NCBI GenBank assembly: GCA_023213315.1
Contig: JAKCPI010015721.1
Span: forward strand, 1 to 64,000
From: Euborellia annulipes
Taxonomy: Eukaryota; Arthropoda; Insecta; Dermaptera; Anisolabididae
Reading direction: 5' to 3'
Length of the DNA: 64,000 nucleotides
The notes beneath the pieces are model-generated. The model was not told the DNA's origin. It did not search any database and saw only the letters and a list, made by a program, of their open reading frames with translations. Each line of letters begins with the position of its first letter. The first letter of the stretch is position 1. Of the stretch, positions 1 through 11,299 are shown one piece after another. A program made the translations under genes and the position numbers.

Positions 1-1381
1 CCCAGAATAAGGATCCGGATCTTGCCGGGCCAATTTTTGGTCCAATTTTTTTTTACCCCCACCCCATAGGAAATCAATGGAGTGCATGCTAAGATGATGT
101 GAAGATTTGCAATTATGGTCAAATTCGAGTACTTAAAACCTCAAACAATGAAAAAACTGTCTTGTCAGCAACTGAGGGGATCCTCTAGAGTCCCTGAGAA
201 GTACTATCTTGCCACCAGTTGTGGTGGTCCCTCTAACCCCTCTCATCTCTTTTCTCTCTTTGTTATAAATTTAAATATACGGCTTTAACACCATGCCAAA
301 TTGTGGGGACCGGCAATTATGTCCATAATCCACCTAGCTGGTATCCCAATCAATGAAAAATACTATCTTGCCGCCAGCTGCGGTGGTCCCTTCTAACCCC
401 TTCACCTTTTTATCTCTCTCTTTGTTATAAATTTAAATATACGGCTTTAACACCATGCCAAATTGTGGGGACCGGCAAATTATGCTCATAATCTACTACC
501 TGGTGTATTTATAATAAAGGAGATAAAAGAGGTGAAGAGGTTAGAGGGGACCACCACAACTGGTGGCAAGATAGTATTTTTCATTGATTGGAGCACCAGG
601 TAGTGGATTATGAGCATAATTGCCGGTCCCCACAATTTGGCATGATGTTAAGCCGTATATTTAAATTTATAACAAAGAGAGAGAGAAAAGACGTGAAGGG
701 GTTAAAGGGGACCACCGCAGTTGGCGGCAAGATAGTATTTTTTCATTGATTGGGATACCAGGTAGTGGATTATGAACATAATTGCCGGTCCCCTACAATT
801 TGGCATGGTGTTAAAGCCGTATATTTAAATTTATAACAAAGAGAGAGATAAAGAGGTGAAGGGGTTAGAGGGGACCACCGCAGCTGGCGGCAAGATAGTA
901 TTTTTCATTGATTGGGATACCAGCTAGTGGATTATGAACATAATTGCCGGTCCCCACAATTTGGCATGATGTTAAAGCTGAATATAAATTTATAACAAAG
1001 AGAGAGATAAAAGAGGTGAAGGGTTGAGGGGACCACCGCAGCTGGCGGCAAGATAGTATTTTTCATTGATTGGGATACCAGGTAGTGGATTATGAACATA
1101 ATTGCCGGTCCCCACAATTTGGCATGGTGTTAAAGCCGATATTTAAATTTATAACAAAGAGAGAGAAAAGAGATGAAGGGGTTAGAGGGGACCACCACAA
1201 CTGGTGGCAAGATAGTACTTCTCAGGGGACTCTAGAGGATCCCCTCAGTTGCTGACAAGACAGTTTTTTCATTGTTTGAGGTTTTAAGTACTCGAATTTG
1301 ACCATAATTGCAAATCTTCACATCATCTTAGTATGCATTCCATTGATTTCCTATGGAAATAAGAGGGGGTGGGGTAAAAAA
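1..1381. mobile_element. Foldback element, copy 1 (cut by window edge)
   Basis: The left arm starts at the window edge with CCCAGAATAAGGATCCGG and the right arm returns the same material inverted up to about 1380, where it breaks off. Between them lie imperfect modules of about 155 bp carrying TTGTGGGGACCGGCAATTATG and a CAGCTG-centred motif. Modules left of about 530-600 are inverted relative to those on the right, so the whole sequence can fold back on itself. Predicted short ORFs are repeat translations and are not genes. Compared with copy 2, the outer part of the right arm is missing. The transposase family cannot be assigned because no protein is encoded. Confidence 0.8.
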
Positions 1382-1482
1382 AAAACTCATCTCTATTATG
1401 CATTTTAGTATTTATGACTCGTTCGCGACAAAAATGAATTTAAATTAACTCAAATAATAATAATAATAATAATATTAGAGCG
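1382..1482. other. Spacer between foldback copies with (AAT)n
   Basis: About 100 bp of unrelated AT-rich sequence separates the two foldback copies and includes a short AAT trinucleotide run near 1452-1475. No gene is visible. Confidence 0.7.
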
Positions 1483-2900
1483 GGCGCTGGAGGTAGTTGA
1501 GTATGCAAAATTTGAGGACCGAATTCTGACAATGGATTTGGGCTAAGAATAGCTCCCAGAATAAGGATCCGGATCTTGCCGGGCCAATTTTTGGTCCAAT
1601 TTTTTTTACCCCCACCCCATAGGAAATCAATGGAGTGCATGCTAAGATGATGTGAAGATTTGCAATTATGGTCAAATTCGAGTACTTAAAACCTCAAACA
1701 ATGAAAAAACTGTCTTGTCAGCAACTGAGGGGATCCTCTAGAGTCCCCTGAGAAGTACTATCTTGCCACCAGTTGTGGTGGTCCCCTCTAACCCCTTCAT
1801 CTCTTTTCTCTCTCTTTGTTATAAATTTAAATATACGGCTTTAACATCATGCCAAATTGTGGGGACCGGCAATTATGTTCATAATCCACTAGCTGGTATC
1901 CCAATCAATGAAAAATACTATCTTGCCGCCAACTGCGGTGGTCCCCTGTAACCCCTTCACCTCTTTTCTCTCCCTTTATTATACATTTAGATGTACTGTC
2001 TTAAAACCATGCCAAATTGTGGGGACCGGCAATTATGCTCATAATCTACTACCTGGTGTATTTATAATAAAGGGAGATAAAAGAGGTGAAGAGGTTAGAG
2101 GGGACCACCACAACTGGTGGCAAGATAGTATTTTTCATTGATTGGAGCACCAGGTAGTGGATTATGAGCATAATTGCCGGTCCCCACAATTTGGCATGAT
2201 GTTAAGGCCGTATATTTAAATTTATAACAAAGAGAGAGATAAAAGAGGTGAAGGGGTTAAAGGGGACCACCGCAGCTGGCGGCAAGATAGTATTTTTCAT
2301 TGATTGGGATACCAGCTAGTGGATTATGAACATAATTGCCGGTCCCCACAATTTGGCATGATGTTAAAGCCGTATATTTAAATTTATAACAAAGAGAGAG
2401 ATAAAAGAGGTGAAGGGGTTAGAGGGGACCACCGCAGCTGGCGGCAAGATAGTATTTTTCATTGATTGGGATACCAGCTAGTGGATTATGAACATAATTG
2501 CCGGTCCCCACAATTTGGCATGATGTTAAAGCCGTATATTTAAATTTATAACAAAGAGAGAGAAAAGAGATGAAGGGGTTAGAGGGGACCACCACAACTG
2601 GTGGCAAGATAGTACTTCTCAGGGGACTCTAGAGGATCCCCTCAGTTGCTGACAAGACAGTTTTTTCATTGTTTGAGGTTTTAAGTACTCGAATTTGACC
2701 ATAATTGCAAATCTTCACATCATCTTAGCATGCATTCCATTGATTTCCTATGGAAATAAGAGGGGTGGGGGTAAAAAAAAAAATTGGACCAAAAATTGGC
2801 CCGGCAAGATCCGGATCCTTATTCTGGGAGCTATTCTTAGCCCAAATCCATTGTCAGAATTCGGTCCTCAAATTTTGCATACTCAACTACCTCCAGCGCC
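1483..2900. mobile_element. Foldback element, copy 2 (complete)
   Basis: The complete copy begins GGCGCTGGAGGTAGTTGAG at 1483 and ends with the exact inverse at 2900. The terminal arms continue as near-perfect inverted repeats for about 300 bp, then as oppositely oriented modules of about 155 bp around a centre near 2055-2145. The right arm is one module longer than the left. No convincing target-site duplication is seen outside 1483/2900. It is coding-free, so mobilisation would need a partner transposase. Alternatively it is a tandem satellite that has expanded within an ancestral TIR element. Confidence 0.85.
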
Positions 2901-3206
2901 TGGTCTATATCCTATCTATTATTTTTATCAAATTAAATTTTATGTCGTCATATTAATATGAGAATTTAAAAACAACCCTATAAAAGGGGTCAAATTTGTA
3001 ACGAATTTATGGGTAGCGAAGTAAAATCCAAAAATTTATTTATTTCTCACCAACAGAAAAAAATATATTTAACTTAATTAAAATTGTATAAATCAAATTT
3101 AATATAAATGATTAATTATAGAATAACAATTGTGACATTTAATTATTTTAATTTTTAAATCTCATGAATTTAGAAATCAAATGACGGATTTTTATGGGTT
3201 TTTTTT
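2901..3206. other. AT-rich spacer with dispersed module
   Basis: No gene is seen. It contains a degenerate copy (about 3090-3200) of a module found all over the window. That module pairs TTATAGAATAATAATTGTGAGATTTAAT-like sequence with a nearby stretch resembling ACGGATTTTTATGGG. Confidence 0.5.
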
Positions 3207-3878
3207 TACTTTCTCATACCTCTATATATATGTTAATATATATAGAGAGAGAAAGTATTGGATTCATGTCAAAAATTCGATGTCGAGATTTTGATGGATA
3301 TACACGTTTTGAGGTCTCCTGAATCCAAAAAAGTGGTTTTCGCGACATGGTCTGTCTGTGTGTGTCTGTCTGTGTGACTGTGAACAAAATATCTCAAGAA
3401 CGAAAAGAGCTAGGAGGTTGAAATTGTATATTTAAGTTAGGCACCCCCATGGGACGTGACACGAAGCTTTTGAACAAAATCGACCAAAGAGTACTAGTAC
3501 TTTACTGATGCACTTTTTCAGTTTTTTTCGATTTTCTCAAAATTCGCTCCAACGATTTTTTTTTAAATTCAAAAATCAATTATTTTTTAGATGCTCTTTA
3601 AAATGTATATTCTCATTTTATGATTGAAATCTTCTGAAGGCCACTTTACTCTTGTACTCCATAGAAAAGATAGGAGAAATGGTTGCCATGGTAACAACAT
3701 ATAAATATTTTGCCATACTTATAAATTTTACATCTTGAAAATCGAATGTACCCTACTGTCGGAAACTAAATACATGTCGACACAAAAAATCTGGTGAGAC
3801 AAGCACAGTACACAACTTTCGATTACCGAAGGTAAGAGAAAGTTGTGTGCTGTGCGCCAGTCACACCAGATTTTTTTT
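3207..3878 (+). mobile_element. HP hairpin-ended repeat, copy 1
   Basis: The 5' end is ACTTTCTC...GAGAAAGTATTGG, a small inverted repeat around a TA-rich loop. It is followed by the family core ending in a long hairpin, CTGGTGAGAC...GTCACACCAG. At 3682-3695 lies the palindrome GTTGCCATGGTAAC. A TG/TCTG microsatellite sits near 3350-3378. No ORF is present, so this is a non-autonomous element. Confidence 0.85.
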
Positions 3879-4088
3879 ATTAAAATTTTTCGGTGGTGAT
3901 AATTTGAGAATAGGAAATCTCCTTTTTTTGAAAATTGTCCTTCCATTTTAGAATGAATTGATTGCCTACTAAAGATTAAGTAAAACACTTGGTGATATGT
4001 TTCAATTTTTCTCATAGATATCAAGTGTGTAATTTACTAATGAATCCCCAAGTCTTTTGCTTATTTATTAATTTATCAATAATATTTT

Positions 4089-4773
4089 TACTTTCTCTTA
4101 CCTATGTATATATGTAATATATATATAGAGAGAAAGTATTGGATTCATGTCAAAAATTCGATGTCGAGATTTTGATGGATATACACGTTTTGAGGTCCCC
4201 TGAATCCAAAAAAGTGGTTTTCGCGACATGGTCTGTCTGTGTGTGGGTGGGTGGGTGTGTGTGTGTGTGGGTGGGTGTGTGTTCAATTTTAAGCATGAAG
4301 GAATTGAGCTATGAGGCTGAAATTTTATATTTAAGATAAACACCCCCCGGGACCGGAAAAATAAGCTTTTAATCAAAATCGGCCAAAGATTACTAGTACT
4401 TTACTGATGTACTTTTTCAGTTTTTTTCGATTTTCTCAAAATTTGCTCCAACGATTTTTTTTTAAATTCAAAAATCAATTATTTTTTAGATGCTCTTTAA
4501 AATGTATATTCTCATTTTGCGATTGAAATCTTCTGAAGACCACTTTACTCTTGTATTTCATAGGAAAGATAGGAGAAATGGTTGCCATGGTAACAAAATA
4601 TAAATATTTTCCCATACTTATAAATTTTACATATGAATTCAAATGTTCCGTACTGTCGGGAACTAAATATATGTCGACACAAAAAATCTGGTGTGACAAG
4701 CACAGAACACAACTTTCGATTACCGAAGGTAAGAGAAAGTTGTGTGCTGTGCGCCAGTCACACCAGATTTTTT
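4089..4773 (+). mobile_element. HP hairpin-ended repeat, copy 2 (reference copy)
   Basis: This is the cleanest full-length copy. The 5' terminus is ACTTTCTCTTACC (from 4090) with a self-complementary partner AGAGAAAGT at about 4128-4136. A GTGTGGGTGGG microsatellite follows at about 4238-4281, then the palindrome AGTACTAGTACT-like block, the X-box-like GTTGCCATGGTAAC at 4581-4594, and a terminal hairpin at about 4688-4768 with stem CTGGTGTGAC/GTCACACCAG. The 5'-terminal 13-mer recurs inverted inside that hairpin (GGTAAGAGAAAGT). The preceding 3879-4088 is AT-rich with nothing recognised. Confidence 0.88.
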
Positions 4774-5820
4774 ATTTACTGTTTCAAATAGAGCCAACGA
4801 TTATCAGTCTAATCTAAATAACTACTATCTTGTTAATCCGCTTTCATAGAAAAAAAACACACAGTGTTTTAAAAATTTGTGACTCATAACTCTATTTAAT
4901 TATATATTCTTAGATTAACCTTTGATTTTATAAAAATAAATTAAACGTAGAAATTATTTTATTTATACGCGGATAAACCCTAAGAACAGGAAAGTTTTGC
5001 CATTTTATCTGTTTTTATTCTTAAAATTTAAAAATTTAATTTTATAATTGATCACACTTTTATTACATATAATTATCATAAAATATTTATTTTAAATTGA
5101 ATAACTAACATTTAATATATTTAATGAATTATAGAATAATATTTGTGGGATTTTAATTTTTAAGAATTTCAAATTAGTTGACTAATTTTTATGGGAGATT
5201 TTTTTTTTGTGTTGGAAAATTTTTCACTTTTGTTGATTTTAGAGCATCTGGAACATGTTTACTTAGAAACCGGTGAACTTATTTATTTATTTTTTATTTC
5301 ATCAATAAATCGAGACAACTTGGGGCATTTATCTGACAGCACTTTGTACCATGTTTTTTTTTATTTATGTATTTATGTATGTGCTAAGAAATTAAAAAAA
5401 AAAAAAAAAAATTAGATGAACGAATAATAATATTTTTTTTTTTTTTTTGACTCATGAACTCTGAAATTACTTGACTAATTTTCATAGAAATTTTTTAAAG
5501 TGAAACTTTTATTACATTTTTTCGTGCATTTATCAGCATGTCGCGTGACGTCACCAACGACTCACACCAGGTTTCTTCGCACAGACTCCGGGCCAAATTT
5601 CATGATTTTTTTTTTTAATGGGTAGAAAATTTTTCGAGGCTGGTTTTAGGCTATCATTATATCAAATTAGGGGTAGGGAACTTCTCTTATCAGAGGTTCA
5701 CAAATCTCTCACTTGATTTTAATAAAATGTAAAATGACGCTTCTCTTGCGTGTAAATAATTGAAAAATGGTATTCCAGACCTCAGAACTGGACAACTATT
5801 AGTCATATTCCTAGACGTCG
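4774..5820. other. AT-rich intergenic sequence
   Basis: No gene is seen. There are poly-A/T runs (about 5395-5412 and 5433-5449). A module at about 5495-5592 holds the CRE palindrome TGACGTCA at 5546-5553 and is shared, inverted, with 29140-29260 and in part with 50370-50490. Confidence 0.55.
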
Positions 5821-6353
5821 CACAGTGGGGCATCTCTTAGATGAGTGATTTCCAAAAAAAGTCGATTTTTATCATATACCAAAATTTCAAACAAAATTAA
5901 AGTTGATGGTTGCACGGAGTTGACCATTGATCTATATACCACAATAACCAGAATTTATTCTATTTTAAGGGCCAAGAATAAAAAAACTTGCGCCTTTTTG
6001 CGCCATTTTGAGATATTTCAATTTTTGTCAAAAAAAGGTTGTTCTTTAATTTATAAAAAAATGAAATTCAATAAAGAAAATATATTTCTAAATACATTTT
6101 GTTTATTTTTATGTATTTACGGCCCTTTCAAATCCTTTTACTAATAAAAATTAAAAAAAAAATTTTAATCTTCAAATTTCAGTCGAACTTTGGCCTCTTT
6201 TGGCGGACGACGCAGCTAGTACGATCAAAATATCTATTTGTTTTTTGTATTTTTAATTGTTTTATACTCAAACTATATAAACCTAAAGATTAAAATTAAA
6301 AAAATAACGTTTTTTTAATTTCTGCCAGTTTTTTTTGATTCTGCCCCACTGTG
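5821..6353. mobile_element. Transib-like non-autonomous DNA transposon
   Basis: Both ends read inward as CACAGTGGGGCA, and the element is directly flanked by a 5-bp GC-rich duplication CGTCG (5816-5820 and 6354-6358). Transib transposons are known for 5-bp GC-rich target duplications and termini resembling the V(D)J recombination signal heptamer. CACAGTG is that consensus heptamer. A-rich tracts that could mimic a nonamer lie about 24 bp inside the left heptamer and about 8-12 bp inside the right one, but the match is loose. No transposase is encoded in the 533 bp. The assignment rests on termini plus TSD only. Confidence 0.55.
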
Positions 6354-7286
6354 CGTCGCCCGCTAGTGCCTAGCGGAGTAGGGTTGGCGAAACCGCTAGT
6401 TTATTATAAGTTAAGATTAAAAACGCGTTAATACCCTAAATCGAATAATTTTTCCACTTAAATAGCTACGATCCGAAAAAAAAGTTTCACTTGCATCGTG
6501 ATTTCATAAAACCACACAATGATTTTTTTTTTCATGGTTTGATTTTCGACTAGATTTTAGAAAAATTTAATTATTATTTCATCTTTTAATTAAATCTCCT
6601 TCCTATTTTTTTTTGAATTCTCCTTAATCGATGTATTTTGAATATCAAAGAGAAATCCGATTGATCCATTTTGATCATGTATGTATTTTTAATTAATTAA
6701 ATAATCTCAATTGACGATATGTATCATCAATTTTCTTAATCTTTGGGCGATTAGGCATTTTATTATCTGTTTGAATGGATTAAATTCTTTGTATATCAGC
6801 ATTATTAAGTACTTTTCACTACTTGCTACGTAAAGAATTTATAGTAAGCCTATCTCTACATTAACCGCCAAAAAATTCTTCTTTTGATAAGAATCTAATG
6901 TATTTTAGGACCGGCTGCTTCATTTCTAGTCAACTAGCAAACTTATCCAACAGATAAGAAATCATCGATTTAGTAAACAAGAACACGCTTAACCTTCGAG
7001 TTACATAAATGAGTTTTTTTTTTTGTTTACATATAATTAGCTATCTGAGGGAATGTTTTGTGAAATAAGCAACTTAATAAAGGCATCATTTATAAAAATT
7101 AAAATTTTTTAACAAAAATTTAAATTAAATATAAAAAAAAAACTTTCGCTTCTAAAGATGACACATATGGTGTCGAAATACGTATAAAGTGTTAATATCT
7201 AATTAATATATTATTGAAACAGAAAACCTTGTGAATTTAATTCTCCTATTATTGCATAATGTTTCAACTAGAGCCAACGGTTACCA
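6354..7286. other. AT-rich sequence with a shared module
   Basis: No gene is seen. About 6405-6535 (ending near CGTGATTTCATAAAACCACAC) is a module also found at about 28790-28860 (inverted), 45788-45905 and 50036-50160 (inverted). It probably belongs to an old transposon related to the 45.7-kb TTAA-flanked element. Confidence 0.5.
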
Positions 7287-7575
7287 GTTTAAAATAAAAA
7301 AAAAAAACTTTAAAAATTAAAATGCTTTTATTTAAATTGAACTAAAAAGAGCGAAATAATTTAATTGTTCTTGTTAAAATTTTTTGAATATTTATGACTT
7401 AAAATAAAAGCGTGGGGCGCGAGCCTCGGAATCACTTCGAAGCGCCCCACGCTTTTATTTTAAGTCATAAATATTCAACAATTTTAACAAGAACAATTAA
7501 ATTATTTCACTCTTTTAGTTCAATTTAAATAAAAGCATTTTTTTTTTAATTATATTTTTATTTTAAACTTTTTAG
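7287..7575. repeat. Long snapback hairpin, arms about 130 bp, loop about 21 nt
   Basis: The left arm (about 7287-7420, ending AAAGCGTGGGGCGC) and right arm (about 7442-7575, starting GCGCCCCACGCTTTT) are inverted copies with only a few mismatches over the inner 100 bp. The loop is 7421-7441. There is no coding potential. It could be a recent foldback MITE or a hairpin-RNA locus. The sequence just upstream (AGAGCCAACGG...) recurs after HP copy 2 at about 4786. Confidence 0.8.
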
Positions 7576-7581
7576 TCTTTT

Positions 7582-8209
7582 TACTTTCCCTTACCCCTAT
7601 ATATGCTAATATATAGAGAAAGAAAGTATTGGATTCATGTCAAAAATTCGATGTCGAGATTTTGATGGATATACAAGTTATGATGTCCCCTGAATCCAAA
7701 AAAGTGGTTTTCGCAACATGGTCTGTTTGTGTTCAATTTTAAGCATGAAGGAATTGAACTATGAGGCTGAAATTTTATATATAAGTCAAACACCCCTTCG
7801 CAGCGCGAAAATAAGCTTTTAAATAAAATCGGTTAAAAAGTACTGGTACTTTACTGATGTACTTTTTCAGTTTGTTTCGATTTTCTCATAATTTGTTCCA
7901 ATGATTTTGTTTAAAATTCATAAATGAACTATTTTTTAGATGCTCTTTAAAAAGTATATCAGTGAAATTTTTCGTGAAAATCTTTTGAAGTACACTTTAC
8001 TGATGGGGTGTGGTGTGGAGAGTGGAAGTACATTCGTAGCTCAGTACCATCTATGATTCGGGTGGTCAAGTTTGGAACTAGATTGTAAAAGCAACTAAAT
8101 ATATCTCGACACGAAAAATCTGGTGTGAACAGCACGGTGCACAACTTTCTCTTACCGAAGGGTGGACCAGTCACACCAGATTTTTTTTTTATTTTGACAG
8201 TGCAGCTAG
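7582..8209 (+). mobile_element. HP repeat, copy 3, with CTAG-type 3' end
   Basis: It starts ACTTTCCCTTACC and keeps the family core, with little microsatellite. The X-box palindrome is lost, because the segment around 7990-8060 diverges. The 3' hairpin (about 8120-8182) is followed by 23 bp and then GCAGCTAG at 8202-8209, next base T. A hairpin followed by CTAG and then T is the classic 3' terminus of Helitron transposons. Confidence 0.75.
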
Positions 8210-8380
8210 TGATATATATATATATATAAATTGTTATATGTTTAATATGTAGATATTAGTTTAATACGAATAGATTAATCTGTTATCTGAGAATACGATT
8301 TCTGTTTCGGCAAGTGAGTGAGCTAAGCGTTAGCTGCTAGCTGCCAGCTATTTGCCTGATCAGTTGGCTGAGTAGATAAC

Positions 8381-8413
<33 letters not shown>

Positions 8414-10012
8414 GCAGGCAGTTCAAGTCTGCTTATCGAAACCTCTACTTCTTCTTTTTTTCGTTTTTCTTTTTATTTTTTTTTTTCAACAAGTGTTTTT
8501 TGTATATTACAAAGAATAGTCGATTTGTTTTTTTACCTGTGTGAACGGGATCTATGGAATTTCTATTTCTAGTAAGTTTTGTTGTTTTTTTTTATCTATT
8601 TTAATTAATACATATGCCGTTAGCGTGATAAATGAAACTAGTTAAGCGAGTTTATTTGAAAAAAAAAACAAGTCGATTTATAATTGGACAAAGAATATAG
8701 AATTGTATTGATAGATCCATCGAAGGTTCTGATTCCTAAAATAAGCAGTTTTTTTTTTCGCGGGTCCTATTGTTCTAAACTGATGTTAATACGTAAAATT
8801 TATCCATGAATATTAAAAAAAAAAAAAAATTAAAACACTAGATTCTAAGTTTTAAAGGTTTTTTTTTTTTTTTAACATTTTTAATACTTATCTGATGGGA
8901 TTTAACAACAAAAGTAAAAGTTGGTCGCATTATATGGAAATTGAAAAAAAAACAAACAAACAATGATTAAAAAGACTAAGTTATAAGATTTTTTTTTTAG
9001 TTTTTTTAATTCTAATTGTCTAAATAAATGTTCAATAGCTTGTAAGAAAATTCGGAATCCATTTGATGGGATCAATGTCCTCAATAAATTGTAATAATAA
9101 ATAAATTAATAATAAGTTATAAGATTTATTAAAAATTAATATCTGGAGACTCAAATTTCGTCATTATCAGAAGTTATTTAACAACTAAATTAAAAGTATG
9201 AATAGACTATATCAAAATATATAAAAAAAAAAATTAAATTAAAAATACTAGGTTATAAGTTTTAAAGATTTATTAAAAAATTAAATTAAACCATAATTTG
9301 TTTACAAGGCCTGATTTCTTTATTTGTATATTTTTACGTATATTTTTTTAAATTATTATTTTTATTATTTTTTAAATAACTTAATCCACAAACAAATCAA
9401 CTGTAAAAATTCTTAATTCGTAAACAATTGCATTTAAATACCTCGATTTGATCCATCTCTCATTAACTGGTTTGAGGCCTCTCGCTCCCAAACGTTGGAC
9501 CCGGGTTGATGGCTCTCGAGCTACCGGTAGATGCCGGTTAAGGGGTTGGTGCGTGCACGGTGCACCAGGGGCAATTAAACGGGTGTTTTTTTTTTTTTTT
9601 TTTTGTGTAGGATATTCAGAGTTTATGCCGTAATTTAAAGATTTTCCCTCAAATAAAATAAAAAAAAAAAAACTTCAATTACAAAAAGCATTCCTAAAGG
9701 TTGATATTATTATTATATCACTCGTTATTGACATTATTTCAAATGTCAATTAGATAAACAGAAAATCTGATAATACATTTATTTATTTTTTGTTTAATAA
9801 ATCAAAATTCTTTGAATTTGTTCAGTACATTAAAAACAAAATAAAAAATGGATTTGCAAATGAATTTATACATATTTTATAAATTCAAAGAATTATATTT
9901 TTATAAAATATTAACACAAAATGATCTGTGTTGTTTACAGAAAACTCTAGATTTGATAAAAGTCTCGCTTTTTGTTCTCTGAATCAAAGAATTCGCTTCT
10001 CGCGGAAACTAA
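8210..10012. other. AT-rich sequence with a (CCAG)n microsatellite and one GC island
   Basis: A TA run lies near 8213-8228. A perfect to near-perfect CCAG/GCAG tetranucleotide array occupies 8382-8420. About 9448-9590 is unusually GC-rich (CGTTGGACCCGGGTTGATGG) and ends in a 20-T run. It may be a SINE-like or promoter relic, but no A/B box pair is convincing. The rest is low-complexity A/T with nothing recognised. Confidence 0.5.
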
Positions 10013-10096
10013 ACATATCTCGACACAAAACATCTAAGCAGAGAACACAACAGAAAGTTGTGTGCTGTGCGACCAGTCACACCAGATTTGTATATA
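10013..10096 (+). repeat. HP 3' hairpin relic
   Basis: This segment (AACTAAACATATCTCGACAC ... GTGTGCTGTGCG ... CAGTCACACCAGA) is the 3' end of an HP repeat with most of the left stem deleted. Confidence 0.7.
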
Positions 10097-10541
10097 ATCT
10101 GAATCGTGACGTTCTCCCGAGTAAAATGATATGTCACACATGTATCTTTGTTAAATATATTATTTTATGTTACACTTGGAGCAAGGAAATCAAAAAAAAT
10201 ATCTATTATTTGACTTTTAATTAATTTTGCGAGATTTAAGAGAGATCCTTAATTAAATTATTTTTTATTTAAATAATTTAAGAAAAATAAAAATAATTAA
10301 TTATTAATAAAATCTCACATTTATTTTTATTTTTAAATAAAATAATTAAATAAATAAAATAAATAAATTTTAATTGGTTTATTTAAATTTAAATTTCTTA
10401 ACTGCTCCAAGTGCAATTTAAAATAATTTTTTTTTTTAAGCAATATACAAGTGTGATATATCATTTTAATCGGGAGAATGTCTAGATTTAGAATTTATAA
10501 AGAAAAAAATTCGTTTGAAATTTTTATTTTTGTCCACATAC

Positions 10542-10707
10542 TTGATCAGACACTTATAAACGAGGTAGAGGGAGAGATGCGAGTCATTAGTTCCAATAAG
10601 AGGAGCTATTGATGAAGCTATCGACTGTCCAAGGACATTATCTCCTTCTCTCCCTCTCTCTTTGCTGCTGTTGCCATTAACATCAGGCCCTTTTGCACTT
10701 ATATTAC
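10542..10707 (-). CDS. Possible internal exon, unidentified protein
   Basis: On the - strand this stretch is open and clearly richer in G+C than its surroundings. It reads ...AKGPDVNGNSSKERGREGDN followed by VLGQSIASSIAPLIGTNDSH, which does not look low-complexity. A possible acceptor (TTGATAG before GTAATATAAG) and a good donor (ATCAA then GTATGT) bracket 166 bp. There is no ATG in frame. No family is recognised. It could equally be a chance ORF in a decayed repeat, because no neighbouring exon is visible. Confidence 0.25.
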
Positions 10708-11142
10708 CTATCAAATTATCATTATAGAGATAAGCCACACATTAAATTAGTTATCACTGCCTAATTGCAACCTATATATTCATTCTTGAAATATTAACTT
10801 GATAAATACATAGGCCATTTTGGAAATTGATAAAAATTAAAATAATTACTCTTTTAAATATTAAAGAAAAATAATTAAGATTAATTAATTAATTAAAATA
10901 AAATTAAAAAAAAAAACAATAATGAGTATTAAAAATTAATAATTGAAAAATAATTAATATTAATTATTTTTAATTCTCTTAAACTACTTGACGGATTTTT
11001 TTATTTTATTTTATTTTAATTATTATACATAAATTTCACATATGATTTTAGTTTTTATTTGTTTAAATTAATATTTATAAATATTATATTCATAAGAGGG
11101 TAAGAAAATGAGTTTTTTTTTCTTTATTCATTTAATCCACAC

Positions 11143-11185
11143 GGCTGACGTTTCGGCTCCGTGTTTGAACCTTCTTCAGAGCTTG
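11143..11185 (-). ncRNA. Hammerhead-ribozyme motif, left of an inverted pair
   Basis: On the - strand it reads CTGAAGA, then stem II GGTTC...GAGCC (one wobble), then GAAACGTC. These are the conserved core boxes of a type I hammerhead ribozyme with a very short stem III. Such motifs are known in terminal repeats of Penelope-like elements. It faces an inverted partner 54 bp away. Confidence 0.6.
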
Positions 11186-11238
11186 CGAAAAGTAATTATG
11201 AAAGTGTCCTAGTGGATTTTATTCTCATCTCACTTTTC

Positions 11239-11286
11239 GCCAGCTCTGAAGATGGTTCAAACACAGAACCGAAACGTCAGATGTGC
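11239..11286 (+). ncRNA. Hammerhead-ribozyme motif, right of an inverted pair
   Basis: CTGAAGA is followed by stem II GGTTC-AAACACA-GAACC and GAAACGTC. Stem I can start with T-A and C-G pairs on either side. It is an inverted copy of the motif at 11143-11185, and flanking sequence (TTTATTCATTTAATCC... / ...GGATTAAATAAATAAAG) extends the inverted repeat to about 11120-11300. Confidence 0.65.
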
Positions 11287-11299
11287 GGATTAAATAAAT

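Noticed and set aside
170..200. GGGGATCCTCTAGAGTC resembles a pUC polylinker (also near 1225, 1731, 2628)
   Set aside because: It occurs four times, within diverged arms of the foldback elements, extends into non-vector sequence on both sides, and lacks the SalI-PstI continuation. It is part of the repeat, not cloning residue.
1763..2607. Repeated ~62-77-codon ORFs starting MPPVVVVPSNPF
   Set aside because: They are translations of the foldback modules in both orientations, with no conserved codon pattern.
4098..4376. Histidine/threonine-rich ORFs (THTHTH) in several places
   Set aside because: Translations of the HP microsatellite.
6195..6219. GACGCAGCTAGTACG as a Helitron end
   Set aside because: It lies inside the Transib-like element, and no HP or other Helitron sequence precedes it.
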